A DNA stretch of 64,000 bases from Priestia koreensis (GTDB lineage: Bacteria > Bacillota > Bacilli > Bacillales > Bacillaceae_H). Shown here piece after piece: positions 43,794 through 53,356 of the stretch. Position numbers and translations under genes: made by a program. Location of the stretch: assembly GCF_001274935.1 (NCBI RefSeq), contig NZ_LILC01000023.1, positions 124,001-188,000 of the forward strand. The letters run 5' to 3'. The notes below the pieces were generated by a model. The model searched no databases. It had not been told where the DNA came from and was given only the letters and a program-made list of their open reading frames with translations. How positions within the stretch are numbered: position 1 is the first letter of the stretch; the number at the start of each line of letters is the position of its first letter.

Positions 43794-43912
43794 TGTAGCA
43801 TTGCCTCTAAACCATCCTTAGTAACCTTCATTTCTTCCTTCCTTTCTATAAATGATGATGTATAATACAACTATTGCTCAGCACATTATTCATCTTATAG
43901 GGAGTTACAAAA

Positions 43913-45034
43913 ATGAAAAAAGCACTTTTTCTTTTACTCAGTTCATTCATCTTCATCATGCCTGTTAGTGAAGCAAGTACGGCACAATCTCTTCAGCTAT
44001 ACAGTGAGGCTGCAATTGTAATGAATGCCGATAATGGACAAATTTTATACGAACAGCATATAAATGAATCGCTTTATCCAGCAAGCTTAACAAAGGTCGC
44101 AACAGCCATTTACGCGATCGAGCATGGGCGCTTAGATGATATGGTCACCGTTTCTTCGCGTGCCGCCAACGTGGAAGGATCTAGCGTAGCGATTGTCGCC
44201 GGAGAGAAGCTTCCCCTTCGCACTCTTCTTGAAGGAATGCTGTTGCGATCTGGAAACGATGCAGCGGTAGCCATTGCAGAGCATATGAGTGGAGGCGTTG
44301 AACAGTTCTCAGAAGACTTAAACGCCTACCTTAAACAAACGGTAAAGCTTGGGCATACGCACTTTGTGACGCCAAACGGATTGTTCGACGTGAATCATAC
44401 GACGACTGCCTATGACTTGGCCAAGCTCACACAGTATGCAATCAAAAATCCGGAGTTCAAGCGTATCTTCGGCCTAAAGCAAATGGAATGGCAATCTCAA
44501 GCGTTACATACTACCTATACCCACCAGCATCGCTTATTAACCACGACTCCGTATGAAGGCGTAACGGGTGGGAAACCAGGCTATTTAACCAAATCAGGCT
44601 ATACGCTCATTACCACCGCTTCAAGGAATGACTTGAACCTTATTGTCGTAACGTTGAAAGCACGAAATAAAAAGCGTGCATACAAAGATACGGTGAAATT
44701 GCTTGATATGTCATTTGGTGACTATATGTGGAAAGAGATTCCGAAGAACAAACTGTATAAGCAGAACGGAGTCACTTACCGAGTACCAGAGGAACTACGA
44801 TACGTTAGTTCCAAAAGTAAAAAAGACGAGATTAACGTCTCGAGTACAGGCGTTTTGCATGTTTCGAATCAGGGCAAACCCATTTTAAGCCAACAGCTAG
44901 AGAAATTACCTAAAGTGGTGAAAGAAGAGGCATCATCGTCATTTTCATGGGGATGGTTATTGTTTGCCATATTAGTTGTGTTATTTGTAGGTGTGGTCCT
45001 TCTGCGAGTAACAAGGCGCACAAGAAAACGTTAA
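43913..45034 (+). CDS. D-alanyl-D-alanine carboxypeptidase (S11, DacF-like)
   Basis: Exported penicillin-binding protein of 373 residues that trims the terminal D-Ala from peptidoglycan stem peptides. A signal peptide (residues 1-22) precedes the S11 domain with SxxK as SLTK near residue 56 and SxN as SGN near 109. The third box reads GGKPGYLTKSG near 222, with Pro where the usual motif is KTG. A C-terminal helix (residues 343-364) followed by RRTRKR anchors it in the membrane. The start is supported by AGGGAGTTAC at 43899-43908 and TATAAT at 43861. Confidence 0.87.
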   Translation: MKKALFLLLSSFIFIMPVSEASTAQSLQLYSEAAIVMNADNGQILYEQHINESLYPASLTKVATAIYAIEHGRLDDMVTVSSRAANVEGSSVAIVAGEKLPLRTLLEGMLLRSGNDAAVAIAEHMSGGVEQFSEDLNAYLKQTVKLGHTHFVTPNGLFDVNHTTTAYDLAKLTQYAIKNPEFKRIFGLKQMEWQSQALHTTYTHQHRLLTTTPYEGVTGGKPGYLTKSGYTLITTASRNDLNLIVVTLKARNKKRAYKDTVKLLDMSFGDYMWKEIPKNKLYKQNGVTYRVPEELRYVSSKSKKDEINVSSTGVLHVSNQGKPILSQQLEKLPKVVKEEASSSFSWGWLLFAILVVLFVGVVLLRVTRRTRKR

Positions 45035-45067
45035 AAAGCACGTGCAGTGATTGCACGTGCTTTTTTA
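45033..45067. terminator. Bidirectional intrinsic terminator
   Basis: AAAAAGCACGTGCA pairs with TGCACGTGCTTTTTT. Confidence 0.9.
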
Positions 45068-45071
45068 CTAG

Positions 45072-45308
45072 TTAGCTATCAAAGTTGCCTTTAACATCGT
45101 CGTCGTCCTCTTGATTGTCACGAACAACTTTTGCCACCGTAAAAGATGAAATGATAATTCCAACGGTTCCCATGATATAGTAACCTTTTACATAAAGCTC
45201 AGCGTCCAATGTATACAATCCTACAAATACTAACAGGGTAAACACAATCAACCCTAACCAAGCTAGCATTGTAAACGCAGGTGTATTTCGTCTTCTTTTC
45301 TTAGCCAC
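45072..45308 (-). CDS. YiaA/YiaB-family small membrane protein
   Basis: Protein of 78 residues with two hydrophobic helices. NTPAFTMLAWLGLIVFTLLVFVGLY and ELYVKGYYIMGTVGIIISSFTVAKVVRD match the two-helix YiaA/YiaB pattern, including KGYY between helices. Function unknown. The acidic C-terminus (NQEDDDDVKGNFDS) is an addition. Own terminator at its 3' end. Confidence 0.75.
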   Translation of the reverse strand: MAKKRRRNTPAFTMLAWLGLIVFTLLVFVGLYTLDAELYVKGYYIMGTVGIIISSFTVAKVVRDNQEDDDDVKGNFDS

Positions 45309-45544
45309 TGGTAGTCTCCTCTCTCTATCTCGTATGTAATCACCTTATTATACTACATCTTATTCCCATTTCTAAGGTAATATTTCCTTATTTTTACACA
45401 CCTAAACCTCAAAATGAAGTTCTGATATTACTGTAAAGATAAATCTTTTTTCTTATACGAAAAAGAGACAAGCGGAGTAGAGCTGTCGTCGCATTATTGT
45501 TTTTTCTTCATAAGCGATCCGTCTTTTATTTGCATAAACCGAAC

Positions 45545-45575
45545 AAAAAAAGAGCAGATAGTCTGCTCTTTTTTT
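45545..45575 (-). terminator. Intrinsic terminator
   Basis: AAAAAAAGAGCAGA pairs with TCTGCTCTTTTTTT, just after the small gene's stop. Confidence 0.9.
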
Positions 45576-45774
45576 ACGCCTCAAAATAATCTTTGTAGTA
45601 GCCGCCAACTTTTCCTGTGTTGTCTACGACAAAGTAAAACTCTTCTGTTTCATTTTTTACGTCGTATGTATTTCCTTCCGTTAACACGTTGTTTACCATG
45701 TATTTTGCGGCATTTGTATGAATGCATTTGACCGTTTTAGTCGTTTCGCGGTCTTTCCAATCTAAGTGAATCAT
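45574..45774 (-). CDS. Small DUF6501-like protein
   Basis: Soluble protein of 66 residues with the pattern VKCIHTNAAKYMVN, EGNTYDVKNETEEFYFVVDN and GKVGGYYKDYFE, which I associate with the uncharacterised DUF6501 family of bacilli. Likely a beta-barrel. Function unknown. GTAGGAGGAATAACG precedes the ATG. Confidence 0.72.
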   Translation of the reverse strand: MIHLDWKDRETTKTVKCIHTNAAKYMVNNVLTEGNTYDVKNETEEFYFVVDNTGKVGGYYKDYFEA

Positions 45775-46208
45775 CGTTATTCCTCCTACGTAAAAATATC
45801 TTCTCTTTTATAGTAACGAAAACAAAAGAAAAATCTAGCATTTATCGTTATTCTTCCCCTATTTTTTCATGTTTCTCATATATAATCAATAGGAAAACTC
45901 CTTTGCTGCATAACTTTATTTAATATTGATTATTTGGAACATAGTTTTATTAATATTAAATCATTTTCTCACACAATCGTTCTGTCTGTATAATGATCCT
46001 TTTTCAGCGTATTTATCCATTAAAATGACAAGAAATTGTCTTCTGCTGACGTAATACGTTTGCTTCAGTCATGTAAAAGACCTGGAATATGTATACGCAC
46101 GACGTTCAATTATGGTAATATATGTTAAAAAAATAACCACTTCCCTATTGAGCCGTCACATACTGCGCTTAGGGGGTTTGGTACGTTGGTGAAAAATTTT
46201 ATAAGGAC
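45775..46208. other. Intergenic region, AT-rich
   Basis: No supported ORF. It holds a possible weak hairpin (CCCTATTGAGC with GCGCTTAGGG, about 46143-46175) just upstream of the small plus-strand gene. Nothing else is recognisable. Confidence 0.45.
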
Positions 46209-46388
46209 GTGATCCTGCTGGAATTTATCACAAGTTTTGCTATTGGCTTTTTATTTTTAGTGGTTGGTGTTGTCGCATTTTTCCCACCAACAAAATTTCC
46301 TTGGATCGTGAGGTTTATCATTTTATGTACAGGAGCAGGATACATCTCGTATTCTATTGTGAGATTAGTGGGATGGGTTTCTTCCTAG
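46209..46388 (+). CDS. Small two-helix membrane protein (59 residues)
   Basis: Reading from GTG at 46209 gives two hydrophobic helices (FITSFAIGFLFLVVGVVAFF and WIVRFIILCTGAGYISYSIV) separated by PPTKFP, ending in a short tail. AAGGA lies very close to the GTG and fits CTG at 46216 better, so the start is uncertain. A strong terminator follows 30 nt downstream on the same strand, which supports a real gene. I do not recognise the family. Confidence 0.5.
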   Translation: MILLEFITSFAIGFLFLVVGVVAFFPPTKFPWIVRFIILCTGAGYISYSIVRLVGWVSS

Positions 46389-46416
46389 ATCATGTAGGAG
46401 ATTCCGTGAAGCGCCG

Positions 46417-46452
46417 AAAAAGCTTAGAGAAAAATCCTCTAAGCTTTTTTTT
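46417..46452 (+). terminator. Intrinsic terminator of the small membrane protein gene
   Basis: AGCTTAGAG (46421-46429) pairs with CTCTAAGCT (46437-46445), then a T run. Confidence 0.85.
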
Positions 46453-46514
46453 ATGTGAAAATTATCATCATTTGGTTGTGTGCACTCCGCTATTAAATCC
46501 ATTGAAAGTCTTTA

Positions 46515-47318
46515 TTAGCTGCCCGTACTCACAAAGCTTTTCAAGCCCTTTTGCCAAAATTTATAGGCAATCACCATCGATAAAATAGCGATAAGTGGTG
46601 TTAAAAAGCCCGTTAGTGCGTAACCCTTTTGCTCAAAAAATAAAGCAGCTGGATAAAAAGCGGTAAACCCATATGGAATGAGCCAGGTAATTAAATACGT
46701 AATGACTTTTGGATAAATCGTGAGCGGATAGCGTGCAAAGTCACTGAGTTGGAAAACTGATGCTACGATAGGGAGACTGTCCACCATCCAAAAGGAAAAG
46801 GAAATAAAAAATAGGTTAATAGCGACGAAAATAAAGCCGCTTGAGATAATAACAAGCGCTAGTAGTAGTACACTTCCGATTGACCACGTAATGTCTAGAT
46901 GTGTCGTCGCTGTAAATAAGACGACAAGGCCGATTAACAGTTGTCCGAAACCATCTTGCTGTACGCGCTCCGAAATGACCTGAAACAAAGGATTTACAGG
47001 TCGTAGCAACAATCGATCTAAATTACCTGTACGAACGTACTGCCACCCAAGCGTCCATAGATTATCAAAAAAGATGTGATGAATAGAGCGGCCTAGAAAA
47101 GCGATGGCATAAATAAATAGAATTTCATAAAACGTCCATCCCTTTAAAACATCAATATGATTAAAGACGATTTTCAAAAAGAAAAGCGACGTGAACTGCT
47201 GAACGGCAACAGAAAACATCCCAATATAAAAATCGGCTTTATATTCCATCATGACTTTCAAATGATTGCTAAAGTACTTGCTGTACAAAACCAAATATCG
47301 TTTCCATTTTTTCATCAT
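46515..47318 (-). CDS. ABC-2 type permease, subunit 2 (COG3694-like)
   Basis: Six-helix permease of about 267 residues. YIGMFSVAVQQFTSLFFLKIVF near residue 30 and RTGNLDRLLLRPVNPLFQVI near 105 are typical of the COG3694/DUF990 group. It starts 5 nt after the stop of the first permease gene; an in-frame TTG at 47333 is possible, but GGGGGAT precedes the ATG at 47318. It acts with the ATPase and sister permease as a heteromeric exporter of unknown substrate. Confidence 0.82.
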   Translation of the reverse strand: MMKKWKRYLVLYSKYFSNHLKVMMEYKADFYIGMFSVAVQQFTSLFFLKIVFNHIDVLKGWTFYEILFIYAIAFLGRSIHHIFFDNLWTLGWQYVRTGNLDRLLLRPVNPLFQVISERVQQDGFGQLLIGLVVLFTATTHLDITWSIGSVLLLALVIISSGFIFVAINLFFISFSFWMVDSLPIVASVFQLSDFARYPLTIYPKVITYLITWLIPYGFTAFYPAALFFEQKGYALTGFLTPLIAILSMVIAYKFWQKGLKSFVSTGS

Positions 47319-47322
47319 GTTT

Positions 47323-48111
47323 TTATCCCCCAAAGACCGTAATTCGTTTTACAGCCTGTTGCCACATTACACGAACGATTATATAAATAGCAAGTAGCCA
47401 TACACACTGAATGGCAAACGATGTAAGAATATGTCCCCCGCTAATCTGCCCTGTGTAAATACCAACAGGCACATAAATCATTGATTGAAATGGTAACCAC
47501 TGGCTGACTTCCTGAAACCACCCCGGAAAGAGCGTGAGCGGAATTAATGCGCCAGAAAAGAATTTGACAATCGCCTCACGAAGCACGCCTAATCCCCATA
47601 TATTCACCGTCCAAAATGCCAGCACGCCAATAATTAAATCAATTTGCGTTCCGATTAAAATCCCCGCGACCATGCTTGGGATAAAAAAGCACCCTGCTAA
47701 AAGTGATGCAGGCTTCGTAATATCTAAAAATAAGAACGATAACAGTAAGATAGGAAGTGCACTTCGGACAAATCCATTAATTTTTGATCCAAAATCCATC
47801 CAAATTAGCTTTGTCAAATAGTCGTATGGCTTTAGGAGCTCTAGCGCAATATTTCCGCCCTTAATGTCTTGTGCAATCGTTTTCCCAACTCCTGCTACAA
47901 AGGCCTCTAAAGTCATCGCGATAATGACGTAGGTAATCATTGATTGAAACGTTAATTCTCCAACCGACTGCCGGTTTTGAAAAACGGCTGCCCAGAAAAA
48001 ATACATGATGAACAGACGCAAAATGCCAGATATCGTGTCTGCCCAGTACCACGCCATATAAGCCGTTTCTATTTGCATTTGTGATTTTAATAAGTGCCAG
48101 TACTTTCGCAT
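47323..48111 (-). CDS. ABC-2 type permease, subunit 1 (COG4587-like)
   Basis: Permease of 262 residues with about six helices. The N-terminal YWHLLKSQMQIETAYMAWYW, the KGGNIALELLKPYDYL loop near residue 85, and the C-terminal VWLLAIYIIVRVMWQ resemble the COG4587 family. Its ORF overlaps the ATPase end by 25 nt, and GGAGG lies 8 nt before the ATG. Heterodimer partner of the downstream permease. Confidence 0.82.
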   Translation of the reverse strand: MRKYWHLLKSQMQIETAYMAWYWADTISGILRLFIMYFFWAAVFQNRQSVGELTFQSMITYVIIAMTLEAFVAGVGKTIAQDIKGGNIALELLKPYDYLTKLIWMDFGSKINGFVRSALPILLLSFLFLDITKPASLLAGCFFIPSMVAGILIGTQIDLIIGVLAFWTVNIWGLGVLREAIVKFFSGALIPLTLFPGWFQEVSQWLPFQSMIYVPVGIYTGQISGGHILTSFAIQCVWLLAIYIIVRVMWQQAVKRITVFGG

Positions 48112-49103
48112 TGCTTAACCTCCCGCTCATAAATCTCTTGAACAATGGATTCAATACTTGGCTCTGTTACCGTAAAATCAACAACCGGATATGCTTCCAT
48201 AATCGCCTTCATAATCACAGCTACGCTAATTTGGGCCGTGTTAAAGTACAACACAAGTTTTTGATCATCCTTTCGTTCAACCTCTACGCTTCCTTGAAGT
48301 GAAGCTGGGAGTGGGAAATGATCAAGATCTCCTTCAACTTCTAATTCAATCATACGATTAAACGTCGTACGCTGTTTAAGGCCCAGCAAACTGCCATCAT
48401 AAATGACGATTCCCTTATCTAAAATGATCACGCGGTGACAAAGCTCCTCAATATCTTGCATATCATGCGTAGTCAAAATAATGGTCGTTTCGTAGCGCTT
48501 ATTCATTTCTTTGATAAATTGACGAATTTTAATTTTGACCGATGCATCTAGACCGATTGTCGGCTCATCCAAATACACGACGGATGGATTATGTAAAAAC
48601 GCTGCCGCTAACTCACATCTCATTTTTTGTCCTAACGATAATTGACGAACTGGAATGGACAGCAGCGGGTCTAAATCGAGTACGTCTCGGAAAACGGCCA
48701 AATTTTTCTGATATTGTTCTTCTGGAATTTCATAAATGTGCTTAAGCAGTTGAAGCGACTCCTGAACAGGAATATCCCAAAATAATTGCGTTCGCTGTCC
48801 GAATACAGCCCCAATAATTTTCGCATTTTCCATTCTATCCTTATATGGAACAATACCATTTACCGTAATTTCTCCTTCATCAGGCGTCAGAATTCCACTG
48901 ATCATTTTGATTGTCGTTGATTTCCCTGCCCCATTCGATCCAATATAGCCGATAATTTCTCCCTTAGGAATGGTAAAGCTAACGTTGTGTACCGCCGTTT
49001 TCACCTGAAACTTGCGATGAAAAAGCGATTTTATAGCTCCCTTAAGCCCGGGATCACGTTCAAATATCCGGTAATTCTTGCTGATGTTTTTGACTTCAAT
49101 CAT
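48087..49103 (-). CDS. ABC transporter ATP-binding protein (COG4586-like)
   Basis: ATPase of 338 residues. Long N-terminal arm RIFERDPGLKGAIKSLFHRK near residues 11-32, Walker A IGSNGAGKST near 54, the Q-loop region with FGQRTQL near 98, signature LSLGQKMRCELA near 158, and Walker B VYLDEPTIGLD near 178. The C-terminal 100 residues are a regulatory tail. It is the first gene of a three-gene operon with two permeases. Such systems are uncharacterised exporters; a role in sporulation or envelope defence is only a guess. Confidence 0.88.
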   Translation of the reverse strand: MIEVKNISKNYRIFERDPGLKGAIKSLFHRKFQVKTAVHNVSFTIPKGEIIGYIGSNGAGKSTTIKMISGILTPDEGEITVNGIVPYKDRMENAKIIGAVFGQRTQLFWDIPVQESLQLLKHIYEIPEEQYQKNLAVFRDVLDLDPLLSIPVRQLSLGQKMRCELAAAFLHNPSVVYLDEPTIGLDASVKIKIRQFIKEMNKRYETTIILTTHDMQDIEELCHRVIILDKGIVIYDGSLLGLKQRTTFNRMIELEVEGDLDHFPLPASLQGSVEVERKDDQKLVLYFNTAQISVAVIMKAIMEAYPVVDFTVTEPSIESIVQEIYEREVKQCESTGTY

Positions 49104-49280
49104 TCGTACATCCCCTTTTTTGTAAGCGAATTCAAACCCAGAAAATCAATTATATATGAATTTGTCTATTTCTGTAAATACATTCTTTTTCTTTCAAAAA
49201 TAATTTTATTTTAAAATTTTCTAACAATTAATTGACAAATAGAGGTGTTTTCTAGATAATTACTGTTAACATTAATACAT
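49104..49280. other. Intergenic region between the ABC operon and the proBA T-box
   Basis: AT-rich, with no supported ORF. ATTGACAAATAG (about 49232) offers a -35-like TTGACA, and TACATT or TATGGG further on could be -10; the promoter for proBA probably lies here. Confidence 0.4.
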
Positions 49281-49508
49281 TAAAAGTATGGGATTAGTAA
49301 ATTATGAAATACGTAGAAGAGAATGGAACTCACAGGCTGCAAAGTTCCTTACGTTCATCAGATTGAACCTGCCCTTTCAAGCTAGCTTATGAAAACATAA
49401 GCCGTCCCTCCAACGATACAGGATCAAGCGGGTGCTTCGGCATCAATAAAGGTGGTACCACGGAAGCGATTCTTTCGTCCTTTTTTAGGACGAAAGAATC
49501 GCTTTTTT
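49281..49508 (+). promoter_or_regulatory. T-box riboswitch of proBA (Pro specifier CCT)
   Basis: The specifier loop TTGAACCTGCCC contains CCT (49368-49370), a proline codon. The T-box AAAGGTGGTACCACGG is at 49448-49463. The terminator AAGCGATTCTTTCGTCC (49464-49480) pairs with GGACGAAAGAATCGCTT (49488-49504), then T run. Uncharged tRNA-Pro should promote readthrough into proBA. Confidence 0.92.
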
Positions 49509-49530
49509 ATATGTGTAATGAGGTGAAGAG

Positions 49531-50658
49531 ATGAAAAAACAGCGAATTGTCGTCAAAATAGGAAGTAGCTCTCTTACAACATCTGAAGGGAAGCTTTCCT
49601 ACAAAAAACTTGAAGAACATGTTAAAGCCATAAAACTTTTAAAAAACCAGGGCCACGAGGTCATTTTAATATCTTCTGGAGCTGTTGCAGCCGGTTTTTC
49701 AGCGCTTCGCTATGCGACACGTCCAAAAACGCTTGCTGCCAAGCAGGCCTCAGCTGCAGTCGGACAAGGACTGTTGATGGAGGGCTACAACAAAGCATTT
49801 GCTCCTTATCATATTCCAACCGCTCAGCTATTACTTACCAGAGGGGATTTTTATGAGCAGTATCTCTTTCGAAATATATATGCAACAATTACGGAATTAT
49901 TAAAAGGCGGAGCCGTCCCAATCATCAATGAAAATGACTCTGTCGTGACCGATGAACTTACTTTTGGTGACAACGACATGTTATCAGCACTTGTAAGCGG
50001 CTTTCTTCACGCCAATGCTCTCATTATTTTAACGGACATTAATGGATTATATGATGAGAATCCTTTTACAAATCCGCATGCAAAGAAATATTCATTCATC
50101 CCCTCTTTAACAGAGGAACTTTTAGCTCTTGGTGGTGACAGTGAATCAGCAGTTGGAACAGGGGGCATGCGTTCTAAATTATTGGCAGCTCAAACCGCTC
50201 TTTCCTTAGGTGTAAGTGTATTCGTCGGGAAAGGAAATCATGAACGAAAGTTACTTGATATTATAGAAGGGAAAGGCGACGGCACGTATATTGGCAGTCC
50301 CTTTCAAACCCAAATGGAAACAAAAAAGCAGTGGATTGCTCACCACGCACCGATCGCTGGAAAGATCAGAGTCGATGTCGGAGCTGAAAAAGCTTTAATT
50401 TACCAGCATAAAAGTCTCCTTCCAGCGGGTATAGAAGAAGTAAGCGGTACATTTCGTGCCAATGAGATCGTTGAAGTTGTCAATAAAGACAATAAGTTAA
50501 TCGGTAAAGGCCAAGTATCCTATTCGTCAACAGAAATTGATGTTATCAAAGGGCTTTCTAGTTTTGAGGCAAAGACATTAATAAATGGCAAAAAGGCAGC
50601 CGTTATTCATCGAGATCAATGGATTACAGTGCGAAAGGAAGGAATCAAAAATGAGTGA
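49531..50658 (+). CDS. proB: Glutamate 5-kinase
   Basis: First step of proline biosynthesis: phosphorylates glutamate to glutamyl-5-phosphate. [16 protein letters not shown] near residue 7 binds [26 protein letters not shown] near 134 is the glutamate site, and the C-terminal PUA domain spans about 280-360. At 375 residues it is full length. GAGGTGAAGAG precedes the ATG. It overlaps proA by 8 nt, forming a coupled operon under the Pro T-box. Confidence 0.95.
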   Translation: MKKQRIVVKIGSSSLTTSEGKLSYKKLEEHVKAIKLLKNQGHEVILISSGAVAAGFSALRYATRPKTLAAKQASAAVGQGLLMEGYNKAFAPYHIPTAQLLLTRGDFYEQYLFRNIYATITELLKGGAVPIINENDSVVTDELTFGDNDMLSALVSGFLHANALIILTDINGLYDENPFTNPHAKKYSFIPSLTEELLALGGDSESAVGTGGMRSKLLAAQTALSLGVSVFVGKGNHERKLLDIIEGKGDGTYIGSPFQTQMETKKQWIAHHAPIAGKIRVDVGAEKALIYQHKSLLPAGIEEVSGTFRANEIVEVVNKDNKLIGKGQVSYSSTEIDVIKGLSSFEAKTLINGKKAAVIHRDQWITVRKEGIKNE

Positions 50659-51895
50659 ATTGATGGAAAAAGCACGTATTCTTAACCAAACAACGAAGAG
50701 CTTACAAAAACAATCAGCAGCAGCCAAAAATGATGCGCTTCTTCTGATCGCAGACGAGTTACGTCGCAATCAGGATTATATTTTACAAGAAAATTCGCTA
50801 GATATTGAAGGTGGAAAGCTAGCGAACTGGTCTCCTTCTCTATTTGATCGTCTCTTATTAACCCAAGAACGCATTCAACAAATAATTGAAGGATTGATTC
50901 AGCTTGTCGAGCTTAATGATCCTATCGGTGAAACAATTGAGTCATGGAATCGTCCCAACGGACTTTCTATCCAATCCATCCGTGTTCCGCTTGGTGTTGT
51001 AGGGATGGTCTACGAAGCAAGACCTAATGTCACAGTTGATGCAGCGGCACTTTGTTTAAAAACAGGAAATTGTGTACTGTTACGAGGAAGCTCATCAGCT
51101 ATTCATACCAATCGCGCGCTCGTTCATATTATGAAACAGGCGCTAAGTAAAAGTAAAATTTCTCCTCATGCGATCGAGCTTTTGGAAGATACGAGTCACG
51201 AAACAGCTGAAGAATTGTTCAGGCTGAACGGATATTTAGATGTCTTAATTCCGAGAGGCGGTGCTAGCCTTATTCAAAACGTGATTCAAAAAGCCACGGT
51301 CCCTGTTCTAGAGACAGGCGTTGGAAATTGTCATATGTTTATTGATGAGACCGCTTCATTTCATATGGCGTGTGACATCGTCTTGAATGCGAAAATGCAG
51401 CGTCCATCTGTATGTAATTCAGTTGAAACGGTTCTCATTCATCAGAATTGGCCACATACGCGGCCATTCATTGAATTTCTTCATCAGCACCATATTGAAA
51501 TACGAGGAGATGAAGTACTCTCAAGCATGTTCCCCTACGTAAAAACAGCAACAGAGTGGGATTGGGAAAATGAATTTTTAGCTCCTATTCTTGCTGCTAA
51601 AATTGTGGACGATACAAATCACGCCGTTTTTCATATCGATCAGTACGGCACGATGCACTCGGAAGCCATTATTAGCGAAACGCAAGAACACGTAGATCAA
51701 TTTCTACAAGAAGTTGACGCAGCGGTTGTCTATCACAATGCCTCTACCCGCTTCACTGACGGCGAGCAGTTCGGTTTTGGCGCTGAAATTGGAATCAGCA
51801 CACAAAAGCTTCATGCCAGAGGACCGATGGGGCTTAAAGCATTGACCACAACAAAATCCATTGTTAAAGGAACGGGTCAAATTCGGGAATCATGA
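50651..51895 (+). CDS. proA: Gamma-glutamyl phosphate reductase
   Basis: Second step of proline biosynthesis: NADPH-dependent reduction of glutamyl-5-phosphate to glutamate-5-semialdehyde. [19 protein letters not shown] near residue 112 and the aldehyde-dehydrogenase-type nucleophile Cys in [14 protein letters not shown] near 252 are diagnostic; [20 protein letters not shown] closes the protein at 414 residues. GGAAGGAATC precedes the ATG at 50651; in-frame upstream extension overlaps proB without a site. Its product cyclises to P5C for ProC or ProI encoded elsewhere. Confidence 0.95.
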   Translation: MSELMEKARILNQTTKSLQKQSAAAKNDALLLIADELRRNQDYILQENSLDIEGGKLANWSPSLFDRLLLTQERIQQIIEGLIQLVELNDPIGETIESWNRPNGLSIQSIRVPLGVVGMVYEARPNVTVDAAALCLKTGNCVLLRGSSSAIHTNRALVHIMKQALSKSKISPHAIELLEDTSHETAEELFRLNGYLDVLIPRGGASLIQNVIQKATVPVLETGVGNCHMFIDETASFHMACDIVLNAKMQRPSVCNSVETVLIHQNWPHTRPFIEFLHQHHIEIRGDEVLSSMFPYVKTATEWDWENEFLAPILAAKIVDDTNHAVFHIDQYGTMHSEAIISETQEHVDQFLQEVDAAVVYHNASTRFTDGEQFGFGAEIGISTQKLHARGPMGLKALTTTKSIVKGTGQIRES

Positions 51896-51910
51896 ATAAA
51901 AGCGAGTATG

Positions 51911-51943
51911 AGCGAGAAGTATAAAATAGCTTCTCGTTTTTTT
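51911..51943 (+). terminator. Intrinsic terminator of proBA
   Basis: CGAGAAG pairs with CTTCTCG, followed by TTTTTTT. Confidence 0.85.
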
Positions 51944-52018
51944 ATTTCCTATTGATGTAGCAGCGTTTTAAGAATGAATAGGCTCTTTTTTATGCTCACC
52001 AAAAACAGTTCTTAAAAT

Positions 52019-52051
52019 AAAAAAAGACAACCAAATGGTTGCCTTTTTTTA
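52019..52051 (-). terminator. Intrinsic terminator of odhAB
   Basis: AAAAAAAG-CAACC pairs with GGTTG-CTTTTTTT, just after odhB. Confidence 0.88.
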
Positions 52052-52057
52052 TTACAA

Positions 52058-53332
52058 TCAGCCTTCTAATAGTAATGTTTCTGGATCTTCAAGTAAATCC
52101 TTCACCATTGCTAGGAAGCTTACGGCTTCTTTTCCGTCAACGATACGATGATCATATGAAAGGGCGATATACATCATCGGACGGTTTTCAGAATGATCTT
52201 TGTCAATTGCTACTGGGCGAAGTTGGATTTTATGCATTCCTAAAATCCCAACTTGAGGAGCATTTAAGATCGGAGTCGATAGTAAAGAACCGAATACTCC
52301 ACCGTTTGTGATTGTGAATGTTCCACCTTGTAAGTCTTTAAGACTTAATTTATTGTTACGAGCTTTTACCGCTAGGTCGCCAATACTGCTTTCAATGCCT
52401 GCAAATGATAGACGATCTGCATCGCGTACAACTGGTACTACTAAGCCTTCTTCAGCTGCAACTGCAACACCGATATCATAATATTTCTTGAGTAGGAGCT
52501 CATCACCTTGAATTTCAGCATTTAACAGCGGGAATTGTTTTAATGCTGCTACGACTGCTTTTGTGAAGAATGACATGAATCCTAAACGAACATCGTGTTG
52601 CTCAAAGAATTTATCTTTGCGACGCTTACGAATGTCCATTACCGCTGTCATATCCACTTCGTTAAACGTTGTTAGCATTGCTGCTGTTTGTTGTACTTCT
52701 ACTAAACGTTTTGCGATTGTTTGACGACGACGAGACATGCGAACACGCTCAACTGGCTTCGCTGCATCCTCTGCATCCGTCTTTTTCGCTGGTTCAACCG
52801 CTGGTACAGCTGAAGAGTTGGAAGTTGCTGGCTTCGGTGCAGGTGTTTGATATGTTTCAACGTCCTGCTTACGCACACGGCCGATCGGATCAGCTGTTGG
52901 CACTTGACTTAAGTCAATTCCGCGCTCTCTCGCTAATTTACGAGCAGCTGGAGAAGCTACTGTCCATTGCTTCGCTTCTTCTTTTGCTGGACCTTTTGCT
53001 TGCTCTGGCACAGCCTGTTCATTTTTCACTTCAGGCTTCGCTTCTGTTGCTGGCGCTTCTTGAACAGGAGTTGCTTCAACCGTTGCTGCTGCTTCTCCGC
53101 TTGCATCGATCATCGCAATTGTTTCTCCTACTTTCACGATATCGCCCGCTTCTTTTAGAACCTGTGTTAATACGCCAGATTCCTCGGCCATTAACTCAAC
53201 GTTTACTTTGTCTGTTTCAAGTTCAACGATGTATTCTCCCTTTTCAACTTGCTCCCCTACTTGCTTTAACCACTGTGCAACTGTACCTTCTGAGATGGAT
53301 TCGGCTAATTCTGGAACTTTCATTTCTGGCAT
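52058..53332 (-). CDS. odhB: Dihydrolipoamide succinyltransferase (E2 of 2-oxoglutarate dehydrogenase)
   Basis: Transfers succinyl from E1 to CoA in the TCA cycle. The N-terminal lipoyl domain has the modified lysine in [12 protein letters not shown] near residue 42. An Ala/Pro/Glu-rich linker follows (about 78-115), then the peripheral-subunit-binding domain ([19 protein letters not shown], about 125). The catalytic domain (about 200-424) has the [11 protein letters not shown] active-site His near 396. GGGG and AAAATTAAA precede the ATG. It follows odhA by 24 nt on the same strand; E3 (lpd) is elsewhere. Confidence 0.95.
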   Translation of the reverse strand: MPEMKVPELAESISEGTVAQWLKQVGEQVEKGEYIVELETDKVNVELMAEESGVLTQVLKEAGDIVKVGETIAMIDASGEAAATVEATPVQEAPATEAKPEVKNEQAVPEQAKGPAKEEAKQWTVASPAARKLARERGIDLSQVPTADPIGRVRKQDVETYQTPAPKPATSNSSAVPAVEPAKKTDAEDAAKPVERVRMSRRRQTIAKRLVEVQQTAAMLTTFNEVDMTAVMDIRKRRKDKFFEQHDVRLGFMSFFTKAVVAALKQFPLLNAEIQGDELLLKKYYDIGVAVAAEEGLVVPVVRDADRLSFAGIESSIGDLAVKARNNKLSLKDLQGGTFTITNGGVFGSLLSTPILNAPQVGILGMHKIQLRPVAIDKDHSENRPMMYIALSYDHRIVDGKEAVSFLAMVKDLLEDPETLLLEG

Positions 53333-53356
53333 TTTAATTTTCCCCTTTCTGTCTAC

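Noticed and set aside
43643..43870. Minus-strand 75-codon frame with a fair ribosome site (AGGAAGGAAG) running antisense through tRNA-Cys
   Set aside because: Its second half is the reverse complement of the tRNA and its terminator, so the peptide is very probably fortuitous. The N-terminal part MKVTKDGLEAML could be a small peptide, but nothing else supports it.
46301..46588. Plus-strand 95-codon frame overlapping the small membrane protein and its terminator
   Set aside because: It runs through a strong terminator and has no ribosome site. The alternative frame from 46209 is better supported.
52669..53337. Plus-strand 222-codon Leu-rich frame antisense to odhB
   Set aside because: A shadow of the Ala/Glu-rich linker and lipoyl region of odhB. 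It has no ribosome site and low-complexity composition.
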